Origin: Prostheceraeus crozeri
Lineage: Eukaryota > Platyhelminthes > Polycladida > Euryleptidae
Assembly (NCBI GenBank): GCA_907163375.1
Contig: CAJQUW010003059.1
Coordinates: 62,001-126,000, forward strand
DNA: 64,000 nucleotides
Reading direction: 5' to 3'
In this document: positions 8,515 to 20,500 of the stretch, piece by piece
Layout: every line of letters begins with the position of its first letter
How positions within the stretch are numbered: the first letter of the stretch is position 1
Program-made: the position numbers and the translations under genes
Notes under the pieces: generated by a model
What the model was told of the DNA's origin: nothing
The model's database searches: none
The model's input: the letters and a program-made list of their open reading frames with translations, nothing else

Positions 8515-11500
8515 TTATTCTACATCACCTGCGACAGGAAGGCATCTCCTTCTCTTCGACGGTGGGGGAAGACCTAGGCTGTAGTGTCCATATGGTAATG
8601 ATAAATTTTTATCCAGCCAACAGCGCTTATCCTCCCAAAGTGAAAGACCTCGCTTCCTAAATGATTTTGTGCTAACTATGTGATTTTTTGAATTTAGAAT
8701 TGTCATATCTTCAGTTGTATCATTCTCACTATAATAGACACTCCTATAGTCATTATGTTTCAATTTTTTAACTGCTGCTCTCTGAATTCCTTTTCCACGT
8801 TTGATGCTATGATTCGTAGAGTCTATATATTTCATTGAATACATTTTCGGTTTTAGTAGGATCATTTCCTCAAGCAACTTTCCAGCACACTCATCCTTAA
8901 AACAACCTAATCTAGCTTTGTTTGTAGTTGAGTATAGTCGGTGATGACTGTCATAGTTTGAAGAGTCAAACTTTTCACCGAAGTATAGAAGTATATCTTC
9001 CAGACGGACAGATGGTGATGTGTATAAACATAGGAAGAAACAGTCGGTATCACCTCCACAAAGCCGCGTTCTATTTATCAGTGGACATCCTTTTAGATCA
9101 TTGTAATATAATTGATACATTTCCAACTTACTATAGTCAAGTACTGCTTGACCAACATATATTAATTTATTTAAAACTATTGAAGGTTTGTACATTTCCA
9201 TACCAACCAGATCTTCATCAAATATTTTGTGTTGAACATAGAGAGGATGATTTGACAATTTCAGTAGTTGTTTCTCATTGTTGACTAGTTTAAATTTTTT
9301 CCTTCTCCTTACATTCTCCATTGTTTTACCATATAAAGAATTATTTTTCAATTTGTAGAATGACTTTTCGAAGTCAGTGCTTGATTGAGCCCTCTTTTGA
9401 GAGTTAATATCAATGTATGTTTTTAACCAAGGCTTTTGTGTGAATTTTATGCCACTATGAATCTTCTTGATTCTCATGCCCATGGTCAAGTAAAATTTTA
9501 AAATTGAGTAGTGGACTACATAATTTTTCCTATCAAATTGATGGAGCAGAAGTTTCTTGATAGAAGAAAAATGTGTATTTGGTCTTACTTTTCATATAGA
9601 TTTTTCATATAGTGTGAAAACATTCTCTTTTCAATCATCTGCATTTCTGAAGCTAATGGGAAATCGGCAGTGTCATCATGAATGGCTGCAGAATACTCTA
9701 AATCTAAATAAAAAATGTAGCCGATTTCACCATCATCATCTATATTTTGAACATTTTCTTCATTTAAAAAATTATCTAATTCACTTTCATTCAACCATTT
9801 GAAATTTGAGTGGAGTAGATTCCTACTGGGTGAAGAACCGTAAAGGTCATTAACATCTAAGTAGGTCAAATGTCGACTTTCATGTGTATTATTTCCTAAT
9901 TCTTCAATGCGTGCACGCGCTCGGTGAATGTTGGTGAAAGTCATACCCCCTCTAATTTCTCGTTCAAATAGATTGTACATATTTTCATCTTGTATGTAGT
10001 GTGGGGGATCATTGGAAGAGAAATTTAGTGCTGAGGTAAAGCTAAGATGTGGGAGACTGACAAAATGTACAGGGTCGACTTCATCCTCACGTTAACTCAA
10101 TGCTCTAAACACTTCAAATATGTCTGCCAACAATAAAACATCTAACTTCAGATATGCCAGCATGTAATCACCAAATGTGCTACAATTAAATTCAATCCAT
10201 GCCTTGTTAGCGTGTTCATATTCACTATCGGAACAGTGCTCACGAGTAAGATCATTATAGAATTCAAATTGTGGTGGTAGACAGTCTTCCGTCAACGTGT
10301 TTAAGTTTTTGAAGTATGAATATGGAAACACTCCCTTCTGATATAAAACATTATCACTTAATTGTGGAAATTCTACCCTTAATGTCTCTACATGCTCATA
10401 CGTTTGCAAGCCCTTGGCTAATTCACTCAAGGATGCACTTAGAAATTGATATGAGTCTAAGAATTTTAGTTTAAAGTATACTGTCTTCCCTTTGTATTCA
10501 TTTACAGGGACACTGGCGGATGAAGTTATATATTTTTCAGCAGTTGCTGCTACAACATCTAATTTCCAAGATTTCATTCTTCCAATCGCTTTATAGCAAA
10601 CGATGTGACTATCATAATTTTTAAAATTGTGGAAAAATATGGGGAGCTCCCGTCTGTTAAGTCTTAACCGGAGATTGCATTTCCTACATAATGTTTGCCT
10701 ATATCGTCCGGTGATATGATCATGATCACGAACTTTTATGACTTCATCGCTGAATTTCGATTTACATTTGTTGCAACATTCTGCATTCTCATGACCTACT
10801 TTTTCATCCGCTGACAGTGACATTGGCTGCCTAGTTGTTGCACATTGGTTGTCATATAAGTCTTGGGCTACAGTTTCTAAGTGGTGCAAGAAACTAATAA
10901 TGCAATTTTCTCACTCAAAGAGGTAATGCTTGTTTTCAAATTTCGATTGAAGGGCATTATGCCAGACATGATAAGCTCCAATGGCCGAAGGTTTATGTAT
11001 TTTATTATCAATGTAGCACTCTATATCTGCATAAATTACTAAAGGAGGACTTAGTTGATATTCCATGCTACTTGTTAGTACTTTTAGATCTCTCGGCATT
11101 TTTTCTATTTGTGCTTTTCCTCGAATGCAAAACTGGAAGTGTCGTTCTAGTGTTGTCTTATATGTGAATGACTGAGTGCATCTTTCGCAGAAGTATTTAT
11201 GTCTTTTTAAAGTTCTCCTATACAATCTTGACGGCTTTGGAATTCCACAATAGTGTGCTGCTCCATTGTTTAGAATTAACAAAATATTAACCGTTTGCCT
11301 ACCAGTAAAGTTACTATTGTAACGAACACCTTTGAGTCCATTTTCATAAAAGTGAATGTTAATTTTAATATCATTATTTTTCTCAAATTTTGGAATATCT
11401 TTGATTGATACTGGTGTGGAAATGCCTTCCATATTCAGCTCAGATGTCCACTTACTATATGATTTACTTCATTCCTTGAATAAGGTATATAATGCAATAT

Positions 11501-12426
11501 ATTTAATATATAAATATATATTATATATATTTAATATATATTATAAAGCATTATAATGCAATATTGATAAAACTGCATATAGGAAGCAATCATTTGCATT
11601 TGAATTAACATTAATGACAGCTCTAGAGTTTCTTAACTTCTTTGGTAGAGGATATGATTGTCCACCTGACAGTATTGGACTTGTTATTACATTGAACTCT
11701 ATATTTTGTACATCATCTATAATCCAATTGCTACCCTTTTTTGTGAAGGCTTCAATATGATTTATCAGACTATTTAGATGATCCTGAAACCAAGCATCAT
11801 AGTCATAAATATAGTTTGAGGATGATGAGGTAAAGTGTGCGAGAAATGTTTCTTCTTCTTGAGGATTAGAACGGACATAACGAATTTGTGCAATCAGACG
11901 ACCGCGCAATTGATAGCTCCTTAGTAAGTCAGACACTAAATTCCCCAACATGGAACGCATGCTTTCTAAGAATGATGTTATGTCCAAATTAGGTGTTGTT
12001 GGCGTGATATCATACACACGTGCATGGCCATTGAGTGCGCTTTCGCTGAGACTAACAGTTCCATAGTTATTATGCATATTCATCTCACTATTTGTATTAC
12101 GTACATTCATATGCTGTCGAAATCTACTTATAGAGTTATACGTTTTGCCACACCGAGAGCAGTATTGCATGAAGTTTTGTATGTTAGTTGAAGCGCTGGT
12201 TGTTGGCTTCGAAGTAGATCTATTTTGATTATTTGAATTTGACTCTGTTATGCTATCATTCGGTTTATTATTGCATACAAGTTTATGCCTCTTAAGATTA
12301 TCCATCCTATTCGTCTTATGGACACTTGCTACATTGATACGTTTTTCCTAACTTACAAAATTTTTCATGACGTTGCAAATTGCCTATGAGAGTGAACACT
12401 TTTCCACACTTGGTACAGACAACCAT
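8515..12426 (-). pseudogene. Protein-primed DNA polymerase B (pPolB) of element A, broken
   Basis: Family-B, protein-primed polymerase that copies the linear Polinton genome. Visible in order on the - strand: N-terminal C2H2-type zinc fingers, the conserved pre-polymerase domain (GRLIAQIRY ... IEAFTKKGSNWII), the LRNSRAVINV/FLYAVLSILHYN block, an exonuclease motif (YADIECYID), a zinc/HNH-like insert (CNKCKSKF ... DHDHITGRYR), FHNFKNYDSHIV (Exo II), YLKLDVLLLADIF (Exo III), a LYGSS block of motif A, KNNSLYGKTM (motif B) and GGDTDCFFL (motif C). The order matches the open gene of element B. It is broken in several places, about five in all, which fits an old inactive copy. Confidence 0.9.
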
Positions 12427-12457
12427 GATTATTGATGAGGATTGAAATTAGCAAGCC

Positions 12458-12465
12458 CTTATATA
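12458..12465 (-). promoter_or_regulatory. TATA box of the element A polymerase gene
   Basis: TATATAAG on the - strand, about 32 bases upstream of the first Met of the polymerase zinc-finger region at 12,426. Spacing and sequence fit a polymerase II core promoter with a very short leader. Confidence 0.6.
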
Positions 12466-12592
12466 CATCTATCATCCTATGACGTCAACGTTATCACTAG
12501 CCAATAGCTTATGTTCCCATCTGATGCAAAGAGAAAACATAAAATGTTTGATAATTTCTTTTTCCTAAATGAAGAAAGATAAAAGTTAAAAG

Positions 12593-15419
12593 TTAAAGTT
12601 TGTCACACTTTACAATTCCGCTGTGATTCAGCTTCAAATGACTGCATCCTTTTGTGCAGACGCTGAAATCGTTCATGTGAGTCAGTCTCACTTTTCTTAT
12701 TACATTGTTCATGCACTCAATGTGAATTAAAGTTTCCTTTTCATGAATACGGCTATTTGAAACCTGGGAGGCCAACAGGAGATTGCTCTGTGTTAGGTTC
12801 CTCACAGATTTAATCAAGCCTCTGTTCTCCTCCTTCATTTTCTTCTCCCGCTCCTCTGCCTGCTGTAGGCGCTCCTAGCAGAGACGCAACTTGGTCTGTA
12901 TATCCTCTTCTGTCGAGGTTGCGTCCAAGTCGACGTTATAATCCCGCACTGGGAGAGGAGCCGTCACATCCGACGTTGGTAGAGCTGCAACTGGGGGAGG
13001 TGTTGTGGGAAGTAGTACCGGGGAGGAAGGAGTTGCACCTGGCGTCGGTAATGGGTTCGGAGGAGATACCGGCGAGGGAAGACGCACAGGGGATGATGGA
13101 GCCAAGCAGATCATTGGGGACGGCGGCAGGCGGACACTCCAGTTCGGGGATGCCCGGATGTTACTGAAGGAGACCTCCTGTGATGCATGCATCACGGAGT
13201 CCTGTAATCGAAAAGAAACAATTGTTTATGAACTATTTGCAATTGTTAACATTTATCAAAATTAAAATTAACACTACGTAAATTCAATTACATAAATAAC
13301 TTCAAATATGGATTTCTCATACTTTCAGCTCGATTGTTCTTCGATTGGATCCACCTTCATCCTCCGAAAGAACCATCGAATCATTCTAGAAGATAAATTG
13401 ATCTATTGCAGATTAATAAATTTGTACTCAAGTGGGTTTCTAAATTACAATGGAAAAGTTCTCTGCTCATGCAGTCATCTAAGCATTATACTTACATTTG
13501 CAACCGAATTATCGTCATCGGATGAGGATGTTGGAGACGACGTGGTGGAGACGTCATCAGATGACGAGGAATCATCGGACATTGATGAATCGCCCGATGA
13601 TTCATGAATGGAGTAGGGCCTCTCCTCGTTATCCTCTATTGATGTGGTGGTCGCCGGCGTAGACAGAAAACTCCGCTGATGTCTCTTAAGGGACAAAGAT
13701 CGTACAGCCTGCAACGAAAATGTGATAATATTTTTATAACTAAATAGATATTAATGAGAATTAATATAGACATAGAATATATACATGTACAGTTTTTCCA
13801 GGTATTGTTGTCTGATATCGAATCGTAGACCATGAAAATCACACTTACAGGGCTTGAGATGGTTTTCTTTTCCGGCGAATTCAACCGAGGTATTGCAGGA
13901 TACCTTTGGACACTTGGAAACAGCTGAAAATAGAAATTCATGTTCAATTTCACATTAAGAAGTAACAAGCAAATTAATTTCTTACCTTTCGCAAGTTTTC
14001 CACCGCATTATTGTCTTCGAAACTGACTTTCGGCGGTCGAGGCACCTCACACTGAAATATTTATGAAATATTGATTTAATTTATGCACACGATTACTAAC
14101 CCAAGTAAATAGAATCTCACATCTTGAACGACCAGTTTCTTCTGCACCAACACCTTGGCTTTCTTCGGTGGGGGCATCACCATGTCCTGAAATGTGTTAA
14201 CAACAAATTTATTTTAGTCTAAAGGAAGTAGTACTTTTTGTCAACTCTGAGTCAGTTGTCCATTCAAGTTAGCATTTAGAATTGACTGCACTTACCTCAA
14301 AATCACTCAAAGTCTCATCAATAAATTCTCGATACTTGGGGACTTTCTTGGGTACTCGGGACTTGGGGGCTTTCTTTGCCTCAGGCTAGTCCACCTGTGA
14401 GAGCACGCCTTCAGTCGGCCTTTCCTTGACAAATAGCCTCTCCAATTTCTTTTTCTCTGCCTTGGAGGTAAGGTTGATGCCTTTCCGGCCATTCTGTTGG
14501 GCACAGGGAGTGTGTTTGGCAATGAAGGCCTTTGCTGAGTCGCTGTTTACCTTGTCGTTGCTCCTCTCATATGTCTTGCAGGTTAAGCAATAGAGGTACG
14601 TGAAATCCTCTTTGAATATGCAGTCTTTGTGACCACTCTTGTTGGCATGTCGAACAGGCAGTCGGCATGTTTCACAGTAGTGAAAGATCAGCCGTTGTCG
14701 CGCAATACTTTCATGTCGGACCATTTCTATATAGGAAAAAAATTTTGATTGTAATTTAATCTCTTGTTAAACGAGAACGCATTTATATACCATCAACAAA
14801 GCTCTATTAAGTGCTACTTTCATATTGGAGAAATCTGAGAAAGAAATAAAATTTTGAAGTTGAAACTGAAACCGAAAGTCGAAAATTAGATATTTATTCG
14901 AAAAGGGTTTGCTCATAAGAAGAGTTGAAATTTGGAAACAGCCGATTTACAATTATTTAATTTCGAAATTAACATGATAGAATGAAAGTGAAATTTCGAA
15001 AATATCAACCACTGCTCAATTTGTTTAATTAAACAAGCTTGAATTTTATGGAAGCTGCTGATTTATATTTATTTAATTTGAAATAAACATAATGGAATGA
15101 AAGTGAGATTTTGAAAAATTTAAACCGTTACTCAATTTGTTTAATTAAACAAATTTGAATTTTTTTCTTTAGAAACAATGTGTGAAAATACGGATGTCAA
15201 TTGCACTTTTATTTAGACTTATACTTTAGACTTATACTTCTTCTGGATGATTTAATATAGGAAGAGAATTAAAAAAAACATGGTTAATAATGTAACATAA
15301 AGTGTTCCTATCCTAAAACCCAAGCTTCTATATTTAAAGCTATTTGGTTATAAGAACTTAATGATGTTCCTACTCCCGAATATCCTATAAAGTAGCACAA
15401 CATGACAATGAAACTCACT
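12593..15419 (-). pseudogene. Spliced zinc-finger / coiled-coil gene at the element A right end
   Basis: A multi-exon gene. Exon boundaries with clean AG/GT sites on the - strand are 14,727-14,296, 14,186-14,121, 14,051-13,986, 13,923-13,849, 13,708-13,496 and 13,201-12,593, all in phase 0. A probable non-coding first exon ends at 15,419. The N-terminal exon has a Cys/His cluster (YCETCRLPVRH, YCLTCKTY); the middle exons are basic, Ser/Asp-rich and Pro-rich; the last exon has a coiled coil and a C-terminal block (LKLNHSG). The layout (TATA, short leader exon, roughly 690-bp intron, Met just after the acceptor, zinc finger, disordered middle, coiled coil) parallels the gene at 23,423-24,598 in element P. 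About two breaks. It could instead be a captured host gene. Confidence 0.55.
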
Positions 15420-15522
15420 TCAAAATTGTAATAAGAACCGGAGAACGGAGGAACGAAGAACGACGTCTGCTATGGACACTGAATAATTCAAAAATGAATG
15501 AAGATCTGATGTGTGCAAGTTC

Positions 15523-15530
15523 TTTATATA
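15523..15530 (-). promoter_or_regulatory. TATA box of the terminal zinc-finger gene
   Basis: TATATAAA on the - strand, about 105 bases upstream of a splice donor (GAA|GTGAGT at 15,419/15,418). It directs transcription inward, away from the element's presumed right end. Confidence 0.5.
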
Positions 15531-15845
15531 TGAAATTGACAAAGCAACTATGAACAAAGACTTTATGACATCGCATCATCGCATTAGTACAGTTAAACAA
15601 AATTAATAACTCAAACGAGAATTGGAACAGCTGGTTTATTTTTAACCTTAGAAATGGAAGTGCCATCATATGTGTTGAAAGATTTCTACATGTAAACAGC
15701 AGAGTGAATTCAAAGTAATATGAACTGATGGACTGATATATTATTTTAATATACATGTTATTATTGATAGTCATATAATGATTCATATTTGAAGATATAA
15801 AACGTGTGATTTGAATAGAACATTAAATTTGAATTAAGCGCTAAA

Positions 15846-15940
15846 TTTCGAAAATTCAAATTTCGCGCCAAAATTCGAATAATAAAATTTAATGACTTTT
15901 TCGAAAATTCGAATTTCGCGCCAAAATTCAAATAATCAAA
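15846..15940. repeat. Two direct copies of a TTCGAAAATTC/GCGCCAAAATTC repeat
   Basis: A unit of about 56 bases containing CGAAAATTC then TTTCGCGCCAAAATTC occurs twice in direct orientation. CpG-rich cores in AT-rich surroundings, no coding content. It lies where the right end of element A is expected, so it may be subterminal element sequence. Confidence 0.55.
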
Positions 15941-15950
15941 CTAAAATACT

Positions 15951-15979
15951 AGGGTTAAGGGTTAAGGTTAGGGTTAGGG
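15951..15979. repeat. Short interstitial telomere-like tract
   Basis: 29 bases made of imperfect TTAGGG units (AGGGTTAAGGGTTAAGG then TTAGGGTTAGGG). This is the common metazoan telomere repeat, in a tract too short to be a functional telomere. Confidence 0.7.
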
Positions 15980-16016
15980 AAGCAAGAAGAGTATCCATGG
16001 CACCCGGAACCCATGG

Positions 16017-16103
16017 GTAAATAAATTTTCGAGTGCGCTTCGCGCACTCGAAAATTTATTTACACTATAATCCGAAAAATTTCTCGGGCGCTAAGCGCCC
16101 GAG
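16017..16103. repeat. Two perfect hairpins
   Basis: Hairpin 1 at 16,017-16,063 has a perfect 22-bp stem (starting GTAAATAAATTTTCGAG) around a 3-base loop. Hairpin 2 at 16,083-16,103 has a perfect 9-bp stem CTCGGGCGC around TAA. They follow the telomere-like tract closely. They could be a tiny foldback element or terminator-like structures; no gene is attached. Confidence 0.75.
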
Positions 16104-17812
16104 TAATTTTGAGGCCCCCCCGCCGTGTAGAGGTGTATGAAGTGTATGAAGGTAAAAGGTCAAGGTCAAGTGTAGAGGTTTGTATATTATGGTCATTTTT
16201 AGTTGTAAAACTTTAACTTTGAAAATTTGTAAACTTAGTCATTTTTGTAAAATAAACTTGGAATTTTTCAAGTTGCATACAGATTAGTGATGCAAATGGA
16301 AAATTTTGAAATTTTTTTTCGGTAATTGACTTTTTTGCCATTGTTTTGGAGACTTGTTGCAGTCGTTTGAAAAGACTATGTAATATTCAAAGACCGAAAA
16401 CTTCTCTATCATCCCTGCATGTCAACTTTTGGAACCAACTGCACCCTCCATGTCTATTTCAGATCTTTCCAACTGAATATCAGACATCAAATGGATTTCA
16501 GATTTCTCTAATTGAATTTCAGATATCTGTCAGAAACTCAACTTTGAAAGGATCTTAGATTCAACTGGAGAATCTCCAATTCATCTGGAAATGTCTGAAA
16601 TTCATTTAAGTAGATCTGAAATCGATTTGGAACTATCTGAACCATCTGAGCTGGAAATGGAAGATGTGTGGTTTGTCCTCCACGAAGATATCGGACAATA
16701 CGCCAGAAGTTAGAAGCCATCATATAGATATTCTTCTACTCATCACAGATATCTTTAGTTTCCAAATATCTCACGAGTTTACAGTCTTTATATACAGTCT
16801 TCCAATGGTCGCTCATGTATAATGCTGTGTTGGACTGTGTGCTTGTGCCTCACATGTTCATCAACACATGAAGAATTTGTATCATTGCAATCAAGGCTGC
16901 ATATAATGAAGCTTAACTTTCAAGCCATAAAAAAACTTCCAAATAAAGTGCATTATTTTTGCTCCAGATCTTTCACAATGCATGAAATTATACCCCTATT
17001 GTAAAGGAAAATATTCACGCTGTCCCAAAAGATGTCTGTGCTATAATATTAAAAATGGCAACAAATTAGTGCAAGCCACTGGTGGCAAAGGAATACTCAA
17101 AAATCTGCGGACGGGATTCGTATTGCTACGATTGTTCTAATCGAAATGATATGATGAAATCAAGAGTTTTAGAACAATGATGTGTCTATGCCTCGGCTGT
17201 GATAGAAAACGCAAAAATTATATCACAAAAATTCAAATTTCTTCATTTTTCAAAATCGTTTTATTCAAAATAATGATCAAAATCACCAGTTTTATAGACC
17301 CATTCTATTGGTGTGTAGCTGCCTCGGCTGTAGAAGCGGTCAAAGCATAGGGCCTATCACAAAAAATCAGAACTTTCATATTTTCCATGGAAAATTTTTG
17401 TTCAAAATTTTCTGGAAAATTTTCATCACTAATACAGATGCATACAACTAGGATTTTTTTCATCAAATGGGTACATACAATATATCATTCGAATGCTCTT
17501 TTTCATTCTCATTCTTATGGTCTCGTGTATGACACATGTATGATATCATCCTGGATTGCTACAAGCATTTTAAAATTAACAACATAACTGTTTCTTTAAA
17601 AGTTATATGTTCCTATTTATTTCAAGTTGAAGTCTTCATATTTGATTTTTTTGTTTCAATTCAGTTATTGAACATCAGTAATTGTAGATAGTTATTCCCC
17701 TTTCCCATTCATACCTTAATTGAAGACCGATTTGTGAAATGATAAAACAAGTCTGTTCATATATACAAATGAATATTAAATGAAAAGATTAAAAAATACA
17801 CACTAAATGTCA
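16104..17812. other. Spacer with no recognised gene
   Basis: AT-rich sequence with many stops in all frames. It has short degenerate repeats, for example ATCTGAAAT/TTTCAGAT blocks in both orientations near 16,440-16,640. I see no convincing exon, RNA gene or element end. Confidence 0.6.
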
Positions 17813-18271
17813 TCAAGGCAAGGAAAGGGTACACGTTTTTTCAAGTCCACTTGTACATGGATCCTGGTCTTTTTTGGGCGCACAGGGACAGCGACGTGGT
17901 GTGTCAAGGTCAATGATTGAAAATTCGAGAGCGGTTGTGAGGTTCCGCTCGTTCGGCTCCATTCGCATGAAGACCCGTTTGGTGTGGTACTTTTTCGGCG
18001 CGTTCTTCACTTTGACAGTGACCCTTCCATATAGTAGCGTTCGCATGGACTTTTTATTCATGTGCCGCATCGTCTCGATTGATACGTCACTATCATCACT
18101 CGAGTAGTCGGGCGATGCAGGGGCTTGGGTGAACACCACCGGCTCGTTTGGTGTTGTCGATCGCTCCATCGGAGATTGGGGAGGTGTATTGGTACGTTCC
18201 ATTGGCGATTGAGGTGAAGTGGTACGATCAGCAGTACCGTTCTCAACTGCAGCTTCCTGTTTGCGATCCAT
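17813..18271 (-). CDS. Small protein with SPMER repeats and basic C-terminal domain, unknown
   Basis: 152 residues reading openly, with a TATA box (18,353-18,360) about 82 bases upstream of the Met. The N-terminal half is disordered and Ser/Pro/Thr-rich with a repeated (P)QSPMER(S/T)(N/T)TP motif. The second half (about 75-125) looks folded, with strands such as GRVTVKVK and KRVFMRMEP, and the last residues include CPCAPKK and a Cys. I do not recognise the family. Compact promoter, acidic/Pro-rich start and intron-poor form resemble the accessory genes of elements P and A, so it may be a leftover Polinton-type gene, but no hallmark gene adjoins it. Confidence 0.45.
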   Translation of the reverse strand: MDRKQEAAVENGTADRTTSPQSPMERTNTPPQSPMERSTTPNEPVVFTQAPASPDYSSDDSDVSIETMRHMNKKSMRTLLYGRVTVKVKNAPKKYHTKRVFMRMEPNERNLTTALEFSIIDLDTPRRCPCAPKKDQDPCTSGLEKTCTLSLP

Positions 18272-18352
18272 AATGACTTCTAGATTTAAAATAATTGTAA
18301 CTTGTAAACGTGAGGATTAGAACCTTTGATAAGAATTGGTACAAACCTCGGA

Positions 18353-18438
18353 CTTATATACTTTTTGAACAAAGGAAATCCTAACAGCCAATCAGAGAGG
18401 TACCGAACTTCCTTAAAGACTATATAACTATATAAAGG
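18353..18438. promoter_or_regulatory. Divergent pair of TATA boxes
   Basis: TATATAAG on the - strand (18,353-18,360) faces the gene at 17,813-18,271. TATATAAAGG on the + strand (18,429-18,438) faces a small + strand transcript region. The pair, under 80 bases apart, looks like a compact bidirectional promoter. Confidence 0.5.
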
Positions 18439-18494
18439 ATGTCATTGTTCCAAACTGTTAAGTACTTATCCTCAACGTTCCATAACAAGAAGCA

Positions 18495-18709
18495 TGTCCT
18501 CAAAACCTTTATTCTATTTTCAAAATGACATAGCGCATATTTTCAGCACTTCAAAGGCGGAGTGGACTACCAGTGAAGTGTCCGGTACACGAGTCTGAGC
18601 ATGACTTCACCAACAATCAGACATTTCATGAATGGTGTGATGACTTCCTAAAGATCATGGAGTCGCCTGAGGGACGTGATCTGTACCCATCCTTTATTTT
18701 TAATGCTTA
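18495..18709 (+). other. Possible small spliced + strand gene
   Basis: About 55 bases after the + strand TATA box lies a Met (MSSKPLFYFQN...). A candidate acceptor (TATTTTCAG at 18,547) follows, then an open stretch reading CPVHESEHDFTNNQTFHEW and ending YPSFIFNA, closed by a stop at 18,709. The Cys/His-containing stretch looks protein-like, but I cannot show which frame is used or whether it is spliced. Low confidence. Confidence 0.25.
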
Positions 18710-18989
18710 AATTAAACTTACATTGTAAATCTCTTGCCTTTTTCATTTTAAACATAGTTCTGGAATTGGTTTTCTTATTGGGGAACAACTAAATCATAAC
18801 TGCACATTAAAGTTTCACATCTAAATAGTGCTACATTTAAAATAATTGTCACAGTAGTCGCAATAGAGCAAACCCATTCAAAATCAAACAACGGACGTCT
18901 ATCGGCACGTACCCAAGTGCTCAGAACCAAGTCGCACAAGTTCGATCATAGACGTTCCGAAACGCAATGTACTCAACCCAGTCTACCAA

Positions 18990-19130
18990 ACACATGTACC
19001 TATCCAGTAATACAGAAGTCATGCATGTTCCTATTCATAACACTGAATTATACATGTACCTATCCATGTTCCTATTGATAACACTGCATTATACATGTAC
19101 CTATCCATGTACCTATCCCTCGCAAGTAGG
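18990..19130. repeat. Minisatellite of CATGTACCTATCC units
   Basis: Degenerate tandem copies of a 40- to 44-bp unit containing CATGTTCCTATTGATAAC and ATTATACATGTACCTATCC, with partial extra copies of CATGTACCTATCC. It lies directly before the Tc1-type remnant. Confidence 0.65.
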
Positions 19131-19140
19131 GCACAGTTTT

Positions 19141-20071
19141 CACTACTCTCGTTAACTGAGATGGCTGCACTAGACTCGTCTATTTCTAAGTCCACTATTC
19201 GTAGAAGACTTATTGAGTAGAATTTCAAGAGCTGTAAGAGGCCCTCTCAGATCGAATTATCAGATCAGCATACAAAAAGACGTCTCAGATGGGCAATGAG
19301 TCATTGTCACTGGCGAAATCAATGGGATCGGGTTGTCTGGTCTGATGAGGCATCAGTCCGTCTGAAGGATAGTGATGGTCGATTGAGATTATGGATAAAA
19401 TCTGATTAGGAAATTCCGAGACATTTACATCGTCCCCGGGTACAAGGTGGTGCGACTCTACTGATTTGGGCTGGCATTTAGACCAATGGCCGCTCTGAAC
19501 TTCACATACAGCAAGGAACCATGAATTCTGAACGCTATGTGAATGTTTTACGAATGAACATTGGCCAAATGACAGATCAAGTTGGTGATCCATCGACTTG
19601 GTTATTTATGGATGATAATGCTACGTGTCACAGGAGTAGTAGAGTCAACTTATGCAAGTCTCAATTAGGGCTTAGGACATTATCTTGGCCAGCTCGTTCT
19701 CCTGATCTGAATCCCATAGAAAATGTATGGAGTATTCTAAAACGTAACGTTCGTCGTTCACTGCTACCTACAGATGGCGTATCACAACTTACGTCACTGT
19801 TAAAAAGAGAGTGGAGAAAGTTAGATCAGTCAAAAATTACGATATCATCGAATCAATACCTAGACGAATTGGTAATGTCATTGACAATAAGGGTATGGCC
19901 ACAAAATAGTAGCTTCTTAAGAGCCGCTGCTGTATCATGGCTTATCAGATTATATAAGGACATTTAAATATATTAGGGACATGAAATAACATGAAAAATG
20001 CTTTCTGTATCATACTTATGTTTTATTTAGTCAACTTTTAGGATGATCCACTTTTTATGAAACGGACTGTA
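19141..20071 (+). mobile_element. Tc1-type DNA transposon remnant
   Basis: A Tc1/mariner-superfamily transposase reads in one frame from about 19,158 to 19,967. It has a helix-turn-helix fragment (DSSISKSTIRRRLIE), the first acidic block VVWSDEAS, the second LFMDDNATCH, and the third WPARSPDLNPIENVW (DD34E pattern). Three in-frame stops (19,218, 19,407 and 19,479) make it inactive. The right end is probably at 20,071, where the sequence ends AAACGGACTGTA, the reverse of a Tc1-like TACAGTCCGTTT terminus. I do not find the matching left terminus, so the 5' part is lost or replaced by the minisatellite. Confidence 0.85.
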
Positions 20072-20351
20072 TGCTGAATTATCATTCCGAGTCATGAACA
20101 TCGAATTCAACACCTTTTCATTATGAATAATTGATGTACTGTATAATTTTGTGCATGAAATGGGGTTCATTTTAATCAGCATCATCTTCTGGTTCTCGAT
20201 ATGACATAAGAATTTAGAATGGACTAATTTTGTAAGTTACAGTCTATATAACTCTTAGTGAATGAAAAAGTATTAGGTACTTCCATTCTCCTCCTCCCCT
20301 CACATTTCCAATTTTTCCAAATTCATCAAATTTCGCCAAACTTCGTCATGT

Positions 20352-20500
20352 CCGGTTTAAGTGTAAGTGTTAGTGTTTACTCCGTTTACCCGAACCCACA
20401 GTTAACCCCGGAGTAAACTCCAGAGTTAAGTCCGGAGTTTACTCTGGGGTTAACTCCGGAGTTAACTCCAGCGTCGGTGTAAACTCCGGGGTTAAACCGG
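20352..20500. repeat. Cluster of GTTAACTCCGGAGT-type palindromic repeats (copy 1)
   Basis: Repeated, partly self-complementary units built from GTTAACTCCGGAGT and GTTTACTC(C/T)GGAG with spacers GTGTAAGTGT. The same family forms a longer cluster at 43,260-43,790. Non-coding. Confidence 0.7.

Larger units (their letters stand above)
1..16100. mobile_element. Polinton/Maverick element A (older, broken)
   Basis: A run of Polinton hallmark genes: packaging ATPase, integrase with chromodomain, penton-like protein, major capsid protein and protease on the + strand, then a PC4-like/TBP-like protein and a protein-primed DNA polymerase B on the - strand. The left end lies outside the window. The right end is not placed: the last recognisable gene starts near 15.5 kb, and by comparison with element P the terminus should lie a few hundred bases beyond it, so 16,100 is an estimate. 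Several genes still read openly (ATPase, integrase, capsid protein, TBP-like), while the polymerase, protease, penton and terminal genes are damaged, with roughly eight to ten breaks overall. It is clearly older than elements P and B and belongs to a different Polinton lineage. Confidence 0.85.

Noticed and set aside
15951-15979. A chromosome end or telomere fusion
   Set aside because: Only about five degenerate TTAGGG units, with no head-to-head arrangement and ordinary sequence on both sides.
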